Source: Anderseniella sp051010195
GTDB lineage: Bacteria; Pseudomonadota; Alphaproteobacteria; Rhizobiales; Aestuariivirgaceae
Direction: 5' to 3'
Length of the DNA stretch: 30,334 nt
NCBI GenBank assembly: GCA_051010195.1
Contig: JBPCVV010000128.1
Coordinates: 1 to 30,334 of the forward strand
Part shown: in pieces, positions 1-7,630 of the stretch
Layout of the letters: every line of letters starts with the position of its first letter
Numbering within the stretch: position 1 is the first letter of the stretch
Notes under the pieces: model-generated
What the model saw: the letters and a program-made list of their open reading frames with translations, nothing else
What the model was told of the DNA's origin: nothing
The model's database searches: none
Program-made: the position numbers and the translations under genes

Positions 1-514
1 CGACATCAGGCGATACAACACACACTTCCGTTCCGGAAAACTTGTCCTTGTTGTCCTTGATATCGCGCACCATGACAGGTGCGGCATACAGGTTGTCGGT
101 CGGAATGTCGAAGAAGCCCTGTATCTGGCCGGCATGCAGATCGATTGTCAGCACCCGGTCCGCGCCAGCGCGCTCGAACATGTTGGCAACCAGCTTGGCT
201 GATATCGGCGTGCGCGGACCAGGTTTCCGGTCCTGGCGGGCATATCCGAAATAAGGTACCACGGCTGTCACCCGTTTTGCCGAAGCACGCCGCAGCGCGT
301 CGATGATAATCAGCAATTCCATTAGGTGATCATTGGTGGGAAACGATGTGGACTGAACCACGAAGACGTCCTCACCGCGGACATTTTCCTGTACCTCCAC
401 AAACACTTCCATGTCGGCGAAACGCCGCACCGAGCACTTGGTCAAAGGAAGGTTGAGATAGGCGGCAATGGCTTCCGCCAATGGCCGGTTGGAATTGCCC
501 GAAACGAGTTTCAT
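1..514 (-). CDS. prs: Ribose-phosphate pyrophosphokinase, N-terminal part (runs off window)
   Basis: The enzyme makes PRPP from ribose 5-phosphate and ATP in the cytoplasm, feeding purine, pyrimidine, histidine, tryptophan and NAD synthesis. Reading the minus strand from an ATG at 514 gives 171 in-frame codons without a stop. The protein begins MKLVSGNSNRPLAEAI and then shows RRFADMEVFVEVQENVRGED, the PYFGYARQDRK loop near residue 100, and LTIDLHAGQIQGFFDIP, which are hallmark PRPP synthetase segments. The family is about 310 residues, so a little over half is present and the PRPP-binding loop lies outside the window. It sits downstream of the lipoprotein gene with a 162-base gap, so it may have its own promoter. 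Family assignment is near certain. Confidence 0.97.
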   Translation of the reverse strand, partial: MKLVSGNSNRPLAEAIAAYLNLPLTKCSVRRFADMEVFVEVQENVRGEDVFVVQSTSFPTNDHLMELLIIIDALRRASAKRVTAVVPYFGYARQDRKPGPRTPISAKLVANMFERAGADRVLTIDLHAGQIQGFFDIPTDNLYAAPVMVRDIKDNKDKFSGTEVCVVSPDV

Positions 515-591
515 TACAACGTTCGCCCTGTGACGCCGGTTCCCGGTTTTGGCTTTGTGGGAATTCCAGCTGCTCCAGCCCTTAGAGCCTT

Positions 592-621
592 TTATTACAA
601 CCTTGAATAGTGGTCTGCCAA
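592..621 (-). promoter_or_regulatory. Possible promoter for prs
   Basis: On the minus strand a TTGGCA box (616-621) is followed after 18 bases by TAATAA (592-597). The -35 box matches the consensus at 5 of 6 positions, but the -10 box is weak. It would give a leader of roughly 70 bases before the prs ATG at 514. The adjacent 5-bp hairpin GTGGT/ACCAC overlaps it. This is a pattern match only. Confidence 0.25.
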
Positions 622-676
622 CCACAGATTTCCGCAATTCCACATGAAGATGCCAGTTTTTGACAGCAAATGCCGC

Positions 677-1951
677 CTATTTGCCGCGCACCTGCTCCAC
701 CAGGTTGAAAATACCTTCAGCAGCCGCTTCAGCAGCGTAACCGGCTGTGCGCCCCCAACCCTGGTTGAGCGAGCCGGCTGGAACATCGTTGGACTGCCGA
801 ACGGTCCCCAGTATTTTGCCGGTCGGCAGGGTGACGGCCCAGGCCAGCTTTACCTGCTGGACGCCTGACTTCGGCGCCGCCAGCGCGACACGGCCGGAAA
901 TCGACAAAGCGGTCTTGCCCGGTTTGTCCACCACCGGCCAGCCAGCATCCCGCAGCACCTTGCGCATGGCCCGGTAGAGTTCGTCATTGCCACGCCCGGG
1001 GGATCCTGTGACCCCGACAAGAGCCACCTTGTCTATCCCGCCGCCGGCAGGATTGTCCGCAAGCGACTGTGTGTCGCCGACGTCGGTTTTCGCGTCCGGC
1101 GCCGGGCGCGCCGTGGCAAGCTGCTCACGATCAGGAACAGGTGGTGATCGGTCCGACGTTCCACCCGTCTTTGCTGCCACCGTTGGTTCGCTCTCGCCGG
1201 CAGTCTCATCGGTTTCACCCATCAGGTCTTCAAGCGAATTCACAGCTGCATCGCGCAACCTGTCCTGTGCCTGTTTGCGGGCCGCCATGGTCAGCCGCTC
1301 GTTAAGCTCCTCCGGTGTCAGCGTGTACAGCTCATCAGGCGTGATCGACGCTGCTGCCAGGGGTGACCCGGCGCCATGGTAGGTTTCCAGGTCATACTCC
1401 TTTTCAGCGCCAGGGCCGGCTTGTGCAAATGTATGGGTCGGTGGCAAGACGCCGGCTTGCCGGACTTTGAATCCCAGTTGCGCCAGCCGGGTGGACAGGC
1501 TTTCGGCCGTAACAGACGCCATGCGTTTCAGGATGATGTCGGACACCCCGGCCCACGGATCGGCATTGGGTGCCGCCACAAGTTCCTGCCCGTTGATCCT
1601 GTGCAGTTCCCCGCCGGTATTGCCGGTCAGTACCCAGGTGTAGATAACCCGCACGCCGCCGCCTTCAAAGACCGCCTGAAAGTTGCCGGCAAGCTGATAA
1701 CCGTCCGAGAAATTTCCCTGCACGATGGCAACATCGCGCTTGCCGGCCTCTTCGGCCAGAGCGTCCGCCAGGACACCGGCCTTGTCAGGCGGCACACCGC
1801 CCATCGCGACGATTGCGATGGTGGGGGGAAGCCGGCCTGAACCGCCATCGCCCAGCGAAGATTTCGCAAACGGCTGGTTGGGGCTGGCCGAGCACGCCGC
1901 AAGCAGCATCAATGCTGTCAGCAGCGCGGCAATACCTGCCAGCGTTCGCAT
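677..1951 (-). CDS. Predicted lipoprotein of unknown function with two copies of one domain
   Basis: I do not recognise a named function. From the ATG at 1951 the protein starts MRTLAGIAALLTALMLLAAC, a lipoprotein signal peptide with a lipobox (LAAC) and the lipidated Cys at residue 20. An in-frame ATG at 1981 adds ten residues and is possible; I chose 1951 because it gives a signal of normal length. Two regions, about residues 43-160 and 306-422, resemble each other. Each has an I/V-A-I/L-V beta strand followed by a glycine-rich turn, a helix, then W-x-x-T-x-x-TG followed by a helical stretch ending near the domain's edge. A low-complexity linker rich in E, A, T and P joins them. It lies between a GNAT gene and prs. 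Lgt, which would lipidate it, is encoded at the head of the same strand run. Confidence 0.75.
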   Translation of the reverse strand: MRTLAGIAALLTALMLLAACSASPNQPFAKSSLGDGGSGRLPPTIAIVAMGGVPPDKAGVLADALAEEAGKRDVAIVQGNFSDGYQLAGNFQAVFEGGGVRVIYTWVLTGNTGGELHRINGQELVAAPNADPWAGVSDIILKRMASVTAESLSTRLAQLGFKVRQAGVLPPTHTFAQAGPGAEKEYDLETYHGAGSPLAAASITPDELYTLTPEELNERLTMAARKQAQDRLRDAAVNSLEDLMGETDETAGESEPTVAAKTGGTSDRSPPVPDREQLATARPAPDAKTDVGDTQSLADNPAGGGIDKVALVGVTGSPGRGNDELYRAMRKVLRDAGWPVVDKPGKTALSISGRVALAAPKSGVQQVKLAWAVTLPTGKILGTVRQSNDVPAGSLNQGWGRTAGYAAEAAAEGIFNLVEQVRGK

Positions 1952-2105
1952 CCATTGATGATTGCTCGCAACTCGTATCATTTCCCAGCCTGCATACTGC
2001 CGAACGGCTTGGAGTCCGGACCCTGGACCCTGTCGCCATGATATCTGAACCTGCAGGTACAATGTGCCTTAAACATGCCTTGCACCGCAAGACATACGGC
2101 AGCTC

Positions 2106-2555
2106 TCACACCGGCCGGCGGTACTGGATAAAGGGCGATTTGACGGCGACCTTGTCGTACAATATCCGCCCCTTGTAGTTGAACTCCTGCGTAGCCCAGT
2201 AGGTGCGCGTGGCACCTTTTGCGTCCGCTGCGTCATAGACCGCTTCGATCAATGCGCGCCCTGCGCCGCCGCCACGCACCGCCGGATCCACAAACAAGTC
2301 TTCCAGGTAACAATAGACTGATGCTGACCACGTGGAGCGGTGAAACACGTAATGCGTGATACCGTCGATGTGGCCGTCATCATTTACGGCAACCAGGCCG
2401 GACGGATCCCATTCTCCATCACCCAGCAGGCGCTCAAAAGTCAGTTCGATAGTCTCGTTCGGTACCGAAGACTCGTAAAACTGCAGATATCCGTCAAACA
2501 ATTCGCGCCAGCGCGGCTTGTCATCTGCCTGCAATGCCCGGATTTTGTAGGCCAT
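2106..2555 (-). CDS. GNAT-family N-acetyltransferase
   Basis: A cytoplasmic acetyl-CoA-dependent acetyltransferase of 149 residues, the usual length of a single GNAT domain. The acetyl-CoA pyrophosphate-binding motif A is clear: LEDLFVDPAVRGGGAGRALI, with the R-G-G-G-A-G-R loop at residues 94-100. The end (RILYDKVAVKSPFIQYRR) has the C-terminal Tyr region where the family places its general acid. The overall pattern resembles the diamine/spermidine acetyltransferase-like branch, but the substrate cannot be read from sequence. The start lies 8 bases after the stop of the upstream M24 gene, so the two are very likely one transcript and may share a substrate pathway. Confidence 0.88.
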   Translation of the reverse strand: MAYKIRALQADDKPRWRELFDGYLQFYESSVPNETIELTFERLLGDGEWDPSGLVAVNDDGHIDGITHYVFHRSTWSASVYCYLEDLFVDPAVRGGGAGRALIEAVYDAADAKGATRTYWATQEFNYKGRILYDKVAVKSPFIQYRRPV

Positions 2556-2563
2556 GAGTCCTC

Positions 2564-3715
2564 CTATCTGACGATCATTTTCAACGGGTATCTGGAGACC
2601 GGTTCCGGCGCCCCGCGCCCGGTGATGTAGGTCCGCGCCAGTGTCATTGCCGTGCCGGTCTTGGAATCTGCCAGGATCATGTGGGCGAAGAATGTCATGT
2701 TGGCCCTGATCCTGAAATCGTTACCGTGGAAGAACATCGGCGTGTCCATCCAGCTCGGCGTAAACTTGGCGCCCAGTGAATAACCGCACGCATTGAGCCT
2801 GGCATGCTGGAGGCCATGTTCATCCATGACGCGCGCATGGGCATCGAACACATCGCCGGCGGTTTTGCCCGGCTTCATCACGTCTTCCACAGCCTTGAGT
2901 GCCTCAAGCGCTGCGGCATGCATCGAGACATGCTGCTTTTTGGGTTCTCCAACAATGAATGTGCGCATGTAGGCTGCATGGTAGTGGCGGTAGACTCCGG
3001 CGAACTCAAGTGTCAGCTGATCACGTTTTGACAGCTTGCGGCGCCCGGATTTGTACCGGCACAGAAGCGCATCGCGGCCTGAGCCGATAATGAATTCATT
3101 AGCCGGATAGTCGCCCCCGCCGGCAAAAATAGCCGCGTGCTGCGCAGCCAGGATATCACCTTCATCTGCGCCGGCATGGGTCGCCTCGATCGCAGCTTTT
3201 AACGCGGCATCACCCAGCCGGCCCGCCTTCCGCACATATCTCAGTTCGGCTTCCGATTTCACCGCGCGGATCGAATCCACCAGCCGTGATGCATCCTGCA
3301 ATGTGCACCAGCCGGCAAGCGCCGCATCAACCGCCAGTCCGTTCGAGTGCACCAGGCCGTAGGACTCGTTCTCGATACCCAGTATCTTGCCTTTCGCACC
3401 GAGGCTGGCCAGCATGTCACGCAGCTGCACGGTCGGCTGTGCGCCGGCTTCATCAGTCCAGATCCGAATGTCTTCTATGGTCGACGTATGCCGGGCCTGA
3501 AGCAGGTCCGCCGACCGGGTCAACAGGGCCATCTTGCCGTCTGTTCCGAGATACAGGCATTGGAAGAAACAGAACCCGAACGTGTCATACCCAGACAGGT
3601 AATACATTGATTCCTGCTGGAACATCAAAAGCCCGTCCAGCCCGCGCGCGGTGAGTTCCCTGATCACCTTCTTTTGCCGGGCCTTGTATTCCTTGTTGTC
3701 AAAATGCAGTGCCAT
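2564..3715 (-). CDS. M24-family creatinase / ectoine-hydrolase-like protein lacking metal ligands
   Basis: A 383-residue protein with the pita-bread fold expected of M24 proteins (Xaa-Pro aminopeptidase, creatinase, ectoine hydrolase DoeA/EutD). The N-terminal creatinase domain covers about 1-155 and the catalytic domain about 160-370. The five metal ligands of the peptidase branch are not conserved: the first Asp position reads LEFAG (E237), the SDITRT-like segment reads AAYMRT, the GHGIG-like segment reads CGYSLG (Y312), and neither late Glu is present. This resembles the metal-independent hydrolases of the family, and the segment HYHAAYMRTF is reminiscent of ectoine hydrolase. Substrate is inference. 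It begins 9 bases after the pgeF stop and is followed at once by a GNAT gene, so it is probably part of that operon. Confidence 0.85.
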   Translation of the reverse strand: MALHFDNKEYKARQKKVIRELTARGLDGLLMFQQESMYYLSGYDTFGFCFFQCLYLGTDGKMALLTRSADLLQARHTSTIEDIRIWTDEAGAQPTVQLRDMLASLGAKGKILGIENESYGLVHSNGLAVDAALAGWCTLQDASRLVDSIRAVKSEAELRYVRKAGRLGDAALKAAIEATHAGADEGDILAAQHAAIFAGGGDYPANEFIIGSGRDALLCRYKSGRRKLSKRDQLTLEFAGVYRHYHAAYMRTFIVGEPKKQHVSMHAAALEALKAVEDVMKPGKTAGDVFDAHARVMDEHGLQHARLNACGYSLGAKFTPSWMDTPMFFHGNDFRIRANMTFFAHMILADSKTGTAMTLARTYITGRGAPEPVSRYPLKMIVR

Positions 3716-3724
3716 GAGTGCTGT

Positions 3725-4486
3725 CTATTCCTTGATACATATTGCTGAAAGCTGGCGTCCATAGTCTGTTTCCTTGCGATGCACGGTCCGGCGGTATGAG
3801 AAAAACCGCTGCTCATCCGCATAGGTGCACAGCGCTGTGTCCTCGATTGACGCCAGCTCCAGACTGTCCAACCGGGCGCGTACGAACCCTGGCAGGTCAA
3901 ACATGAAATGCTCGGGCTTTTCCGACGGGATGAAAAACCGATCAAAACCTTCATCTCGTTCGACAAACCTGGTCCGATACTCCGGCCCGACTTCGTAGTT
4001 CAACTGGCTGATGGTCGGTCCGATCGCGGCGTGAACATCCTTTGCACCCAGCTCTTTCATGCGGGAAACCGTTGCATCCAGAACACCACCGATTGCCCCT
4101 TTCCATCCGGCGTGCGCCGCGCCGACGACACGTCCGTTCCCCGAACTGAACAGCACCGGTGTGCAGTCGGCTGTGTTGACGGCAACCGCGATTCCCGGTC
4201 GATCTGTAACAACCGCGTCTCCCTGCGGCGGCTTGCGCACGTTCCAGGGCTTGTCGGCAACAACGGCATCTGCGCTGTGCCATTGATGGATGGTGAGCAG
4301 CCTGTCGTTGGCAACTCCCAGATGAGCGGCGATACGACGCCGGTTCTCTTTCACATTGCCGGCATCATCATCGGATCCATAGCCGGTGTTCAGCGATCCG
4401 TAAATGCCTTCCGACACGCCGCCTTCACGGCTGAAGAACCCATGTCTTACGGCGTTGATGGCAGACAGGCCCGGGACTTCGATCAT
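3725..4486 (-). CDS. pgeF: Peptidoglycan editing factor PgeF (YfiH/LACC1 family, multicopper polyphenol oxidase-like)
   Basis: This family, earlier called laccase-like or DUF152, contains a zinc-binding purine nucleoside hydrolase/phosphorylase fold. In E. coli the protein prevents misincorporation of L-Ser into the peptidoglycan stem peptide. The 253-residue protein starts HGFFSREGGVS near residue 15 and carries the His/Cys metal site: IHQWH (H67, H70), NTADCTP (C108) and AAHAGWKG (H125), followed by IGPTI. Its ATG overlaps the TGA of the upstream methyltransferase by 4 bases (4483-4486), so translation is coupled. Sitting with lgt in one operon supports an envelope-related role. The biochemical activity is inferred from the family. 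Confidence 0.93.
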   Translation of the reverse strand: MIEVPGLSAINAVRHGFFSREGGVSEGIYGSLNTGYGSDDDAGNVKENRRRIAAHLGVANDRLLTIHQWHSADAVVADKPWNVRKPPQGDAVVTDRPGIAVAVNTADCTPVLFSSGNGRVVGAAHAGWKGAIGGVLDATVSRMKELGAKDVHAAIGPTISQLNYEVGPEYRTRFVERDEGFDRFFIPSEKPEHFMFDLPGFVRARLDSLELASIEDTALCTYADEQRFFSYRRTVHRKETDYGRQLSAICIKE

Positions 4487-5610
4487 GCTGGCTCCACGTT
4501 GAAAGGTGCCGGTTTCGGCATGTCCGGATGGGTTACCGCCAGCACCTTGAACAATTGCCCCATCTGGTTGCCGGACACCAGTCTTTGTGCGCCTTTGGAC
4601 AGGCGAATACGCTGGCGCGCGTCAGCACGGGCGCGCAACATTTCTTCACGCTCTTTCAAGCCCATCTTGATCAGGAAGTCACCCTGCATGACCGGGCCGT
4701 ACGATTTCGCGCCATCAGCAGTGACAGCACTTGCCAGTGCCTCGAAATCCACATGCGAGGTAATATCGGCTTTTCCTGGTTGGGCGAGCACGTCAGCAAA
4801 CTGATGCTTGCGAATAGCTTGCATTGTGTCACCGACGGCGGAACGCATGTGGCCATAGTCGATGATCAGCGCCGCGCCCAGGTCCGCGGTGATACGCCGG
4901 CCAATCTCGCGCGCCACGGCATCGCGTGCCGGTGAGAATTCGGTGATATCACCGTCTGCTGCCTGGCCTGCCCACGCCGGCACCAGCGCGGGCGCCACCG
5001 GATCGTTGGCCACGCCGAACGCCAGCTTGCCGTCGTCCGTCAGCCCGACAACCCGTTCATGCCAGCGGCCTGCCTGCTTGTGCAACTGACAGATGGGCAG
5101 TGCATCAAAAAATTCGTTGGCAATAATCAGTGACTGTGCATCCGGCACATCTTCCAGCCGGTCATGCCAGGTCGCCTCGATACCCGAACGCCTGAGGGTT
5201 TCAGCCTGCATGGTCTTGAGAACTGGCGATGTTTCCACCAGGTGCACGTTCATGCCATCGCGCAAGCCCGGCATGACCGAACAGGCACGAACCAGGTCCG
5301 CCAGCAATGTGCCCCTGCCCGGACCCAGTTCGATGAGGTTCCATGTTGCCGGCGCATCCATCATCTGCCAGCCCGCGGCACACCAAATTCCGATCAGTTC
5401 GCCGAACATCTGCGAGACTTCCGGCGCAGTGATGAAATCGCCGGCCCGGCCGAATGGATCGCGGCCCATATAGTAGCCATGGCGTTCATGACCCAGGGCC
5501 AGCGCCATGTAGCGGTCCACCGGCATTGGACCATCAGCCTTGATCATGTCGGCAATCAGGCTGCCTAGCTCAGAGTTGCGCTCACCTGCAACGGGTTTGG
5601 GTTTGCTCAT
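4483..5610 (-). CDS. MidA/NDUFAF7-type class I SAM-dependent methyltransferase
   Basis: A 375-residue SAM-dependent methyltransferase of the DUF185 family. Its mitochondrial relative NDUFAF7 (MidA) dimethylates an arginine in complex I subunit NDUFS2 during assembly; whether the bacterial protein does the same is inference. The SAM-binding loop is explicit at residues 94-100 (E-L-G-P-G-R-G), preceded by the family segment GDFITAPEVSQMFGELIG (about 57-74) and followed by NEFFDALP. The start overlaps the lgt stop by 4 bases, and its own stop overlaps the pgeF start by 4 bases. This lgt-methyltransferase-pgeF order is common in alphaproteobacteria. Confidence 0.93.
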   Translation of the reverse strand: MSKPKPVAGERNSELGSLIADMIKADGPMPVDRYMALALGHERHGYYMGRDPFGRAGDFITAPEVSQMFGELIGIWCAAGWQMMDAPATWNLIELGPGRGTLLADLVRACSVMPGLRDGMNVHLVETSPVLKTMQAETLRRSGIEATWHDRLEDVPDAQSLIIANEFFDALPICQLHKQAGRWHERVVGLTDDGKLAFGVANDPVAPALVPAWAGQAADGDITEFSPARDAVAREIGRRITADLGAALIIDYGHMRSAVGDTMQAIRKHQFADVLAQPGKADITSHVDFEALASAVTADGAKSYGPVMQGDFLIKMGLKEREEMLRARADARQRIRLSKGAQRLVSGNQMGQLFKVLAVTHPDMPKPAPFNVEPA

Positions 5611-6443
5611 ACAGTATTCCCCGCATCTGAAGGGCCTGACCTTGTCAGCAACCAGATTCCAACCGCCAGCAGCGGCAATGACAGTATCATGCCCATTGTC
5701 AACCAGCCGCCTGTCAAATAGCCGATATGCGCATCGGGTTCACGCGCGAACTCCACCAGGATCCGCGACAGTGCATAGCCCGTGGCAAACACACCTGACG
5801 CCACGCCGGCGCGCGGCAGACATTTATATGTGTGCGTGGCTACCCGAACCGCCAGGAACAGCACAATTCCCTCAAGGGCCGCTTCATAAAGCTGGCTCGG
5901 ATGACGTGGATCCGGACCCCCACCTGGAAACACCATGGCCCACGGCACGTCCGTTACCTTGCCGTACAGTTCTGCATTTATGAAGTTTGCAATCCGCCCG
6001 AGAAACAGTCCGACGGGGACACTGGCGGCGCCCAGGTCCAGCAGCTGCCACATGCCGATGCCGTGACGCCGGCCATAAATGTAACAGGCAACGACAACCC
6101 CCAGAAAGCCGCCGTGGAATGACATGCCGCCATTCCACATTTGAAGGATTTCCGATGGATTGTGCAGGAAATAAAGCGGGTTGTAGAACAGCACGTAACC
6201 CAGCCTGCCGCCCAGCAGCACGCCCAGTGTCGACCACAGCAGCAGATCATCAAGCTGCATGGGTGACGTGTGCGGTTGAGATCCAGGCCACAGCGCCTCC
6301 GTGGAGACCAGCCGCTTGGCATACCAGATCGCAGCAATCAGCCCGATGACGTAAGCCAGCGCATACCAGCGTATTTCCAGCGGGCCCAGCGACAGCGCCA
6401 CCGGATCAATCACCGGAAAGGGAATGGCAAACAGGGTGGGCAT
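5607..6443 (-). CDS. lgt: Prolipoprotein diacylglyceryl transferase
   Basis: An inner-membrane enzyme that transfers diacylglycerol from phosphatidylglycerol to the lipobox cysteine of prolipoproteins, the first step of lipoprotein maturation. The 278-residue protein shows several hydrophobic segments and the family hallmarks in order: MSFHGGFLG (107-115), GRIANFINAELYG (149-161, with the essential Arg and Asn) and HPSQLYEA (181-188). It is the first gene of the minus-strand run and is divergent from ubiK across a 118-base spacer that must hold both promoters. No boxes there are convincing. The lipoprotein predicted at 677-1951 would be a client. Confidence 0.97.
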   Translation of the reverse strand: MPTLFAIPFPVIDPVALSLGPLEIRWYALAYVIGLIAAIWYAKRLVSTEALWPGSQPHTSPMQLDDLLLWSTLGVLLGGRLGYVLFYNPLYFLHNPSEILQMWNGGMSFHGGFLGVVVACYIYGRRHGIGMWQLLDLGAASVPVGLFLGRIANFINAELYGKVTDVPWAMVFPGGGPDPRHPSQLYEAALEGIVLFLAVRVATHTYKCLPRAGVASGVFATGYALSRILVEFAREPDAHIGYLTGGWLTMGMILSLPLLAVGIWLLTRSGPSDAGNTV

Positions 6444-6561
6444 GAATGGACCGTCGGATAGGTTGCGTCATCGGTTCGGAGGCAACAGGCTTGCGAAAGC
6501 CCGCGCTGCACCCTACCTAAAGGATACAACACTGGTTTCCAACAGCCGAGACATCTGAAAT

Positions 6562-6879
6562 ATGACAAGTCCGTCCTCACGTTTCTTCGATGAACTAGCC
6601 AAGGTAATGACCAATGCCGCCGGTGCAGCGCAAGGCGCACGGCGCGAGGTGGATAATCTTGTCAAGGCGCAGATCGAGCGGGTGCTCGCAGACATACAGG
6701 TTGTGCAGCGTGAGGAATTCGACGTTGTTCGCGACATGGCCAGCATGGCACGCACCGAAAACGAGGCATTGCGCGCCCGGATTGCAGACCTCGAGGCCAA
6801 GCTCGACGCCTTGCAGTCAAAACCTGCAACGGCCGCAAAAAAGAAAGCTTCTGCAAAGTCTTCCACACCCAAAAAGTGA
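6562..6879 (+). CDS. ubiK: UbiK-type accessory factor for ubiquinone biosynthesis (BMFP/DUF526 family)
   Basis: A 105-residue protein that belongs to the YqiC/UbiK family, coiled-coil membrane-fusogenic proteins that assist aerobic ubiquinone synthesis through the Ubi enzyme complex. It has the usual layout: an N-terminal amphipathic stretch (SRFFDELAKVMTNAAGAAQG), a polar helix (about 25-50) and a heptad-like coiled coil (about 57-83, EFDVVRDMASMARTENEALR onward), then a Lys/Ala/Ser-rich tail. It stands alone on the plus strand, divergent from lgt. The family call rests on layout and key segments, not on a search. Confidence 0.85.
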   Translation: MTSPSSRFFDELAKVMTNAAGAAQGARREVDNLVKAQIERVLADIQVVQREEFDVVRDMASMARTENEALRARIADLEAKLDALQSKPATAAKKKASAKSSTPKK

Positions 6880-6893
6880 ATTCTGTCAGCCAA

Positions 6894-6942
6894 GCAGCGA
6901 TTTATCCCATTGTAGTGTGGAGGAATCACAGCTTATCGCTGC
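6894..6942. repeat. 8-bp perfect inverted repeat downstream of ubiK
   Basis: GCAGCGAT (6894-6901) and ATCGCTGC (6935-6942) pair perfectly around a 33-base loop, 15 bases after the ubiK stop. A second, imperfect GC-rich hairpin (GCTGCCG with a CGGCGCAGC partner) follows at about 6938-6960. Neither is followed by a T-run, so a terminator role is only possible. The rest of the 248-base gap up to the YbjN gene shows no ORF or promoter I can support. Confidence 0.35.
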
Positions 6943-7127
6943 CGACTCTTGCGGCGCAGCCGAACTTTCGTCAATTTCTGTACACGACCTGATTCGTTGC
7001 TTTCCGCAGCGGCTCAACACGATAGCGTCTTGATCTAATCTGATTGCGAACAAGATGCTCGGTTACCAGATCATTGAGCAACTCCGTGTGTGCATGCAGG
7101 CACGGATTGTTCTGAGGAGCGACGAAA

Positions 7128-7628
7128 ATGGCGGTAGCGCTGGCAGTTAAACAGGAATTGATTCATCCGCTGGAAACCGTGGAGCTGCTGGCTTCGCGCA
7201 ATGAATGGTTCGTTGACCGCTCTGCCGATGATGAAATCAACATGATCGTGGCCGGTTCGTGGACCGACCTGCATCTGTCGCTGAACTGGAATGCCCAGCT
7301 TGAAGGCCTGCACCTGGCGTGTTCGTTTGACCTCAAGGTTCCCGAAGGCCGCCGTGATGAAATCGTGCGGCTGGTGGCGCTTATCAACGAGCAGCTGTTC
7401 TTCGGGCATTTCGACATGTGGCGCAGTGAAGGATCACTGATGTTCCGCAATTCGCTACTGCTGACCGGACAGGCCGATCTTGGCGAAGCCCAGTGCGAGG
7501 CCCTGGTTCATACCGCGCTTGACGCCTGCGAACGCTATTTCCCGGCCTTCCAATATGCCATCTGGGCCGGCAAGTCGGCAGAAGACGCGATCCGGTCCAG
7601 CCTGCTGGAAACCGTCGGAGAGGCCTGA
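7128..7628 (+). CDS. YbjN-domain protein
   Basis: A 166-residue cytoplasmic protein of the YbjN family (DUF1790), whose fold resembles type III secretion chaperones. Its biochemical role is not established; E. coli YbjN affects stress and motility phenotypes. Visible family features are the start of the domain (HPLETVELLASRNEWFVDRS, about 12-31), the pair WTDLHLSLNW, the segment LVALINEQLFFGHFDMW and LERYFPAFQYAIW-like C-terminus (ERYFPAFQYAIW). The ATG has a good Shine-Dalgarno, GAGGAG, about 8 bases upstream. The stop is 2 bases before the proC ATG, and this pairing of YbjN with proC is frequent in Rhizobiales, so co-expression is nearly certain. Confidence 0.87.
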   Translation: MAVALAVKQELIHPLETVELLASRNEWFVDRSADDEINMIVAGSWTDLHLSLNWNAQLEGLHLACSFDLKVPEGRRDEIVRLVALINEQLFFGHFDMWRSEGSLMFRNSLLLTGQADLGEAQCEALVHTALDACERYFPAFQYAIWAGKSAEDAIRSSLLETVGEA

Positions 7629-7630
7629 AC

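Noticed and set aside
3908..4804. A 298-codon plus-strand frame opposite pgeF and the methyltransferase
   Set aside because: It is antisense to two genes with clear motifs and overlapping starts. No family features are visible in it.
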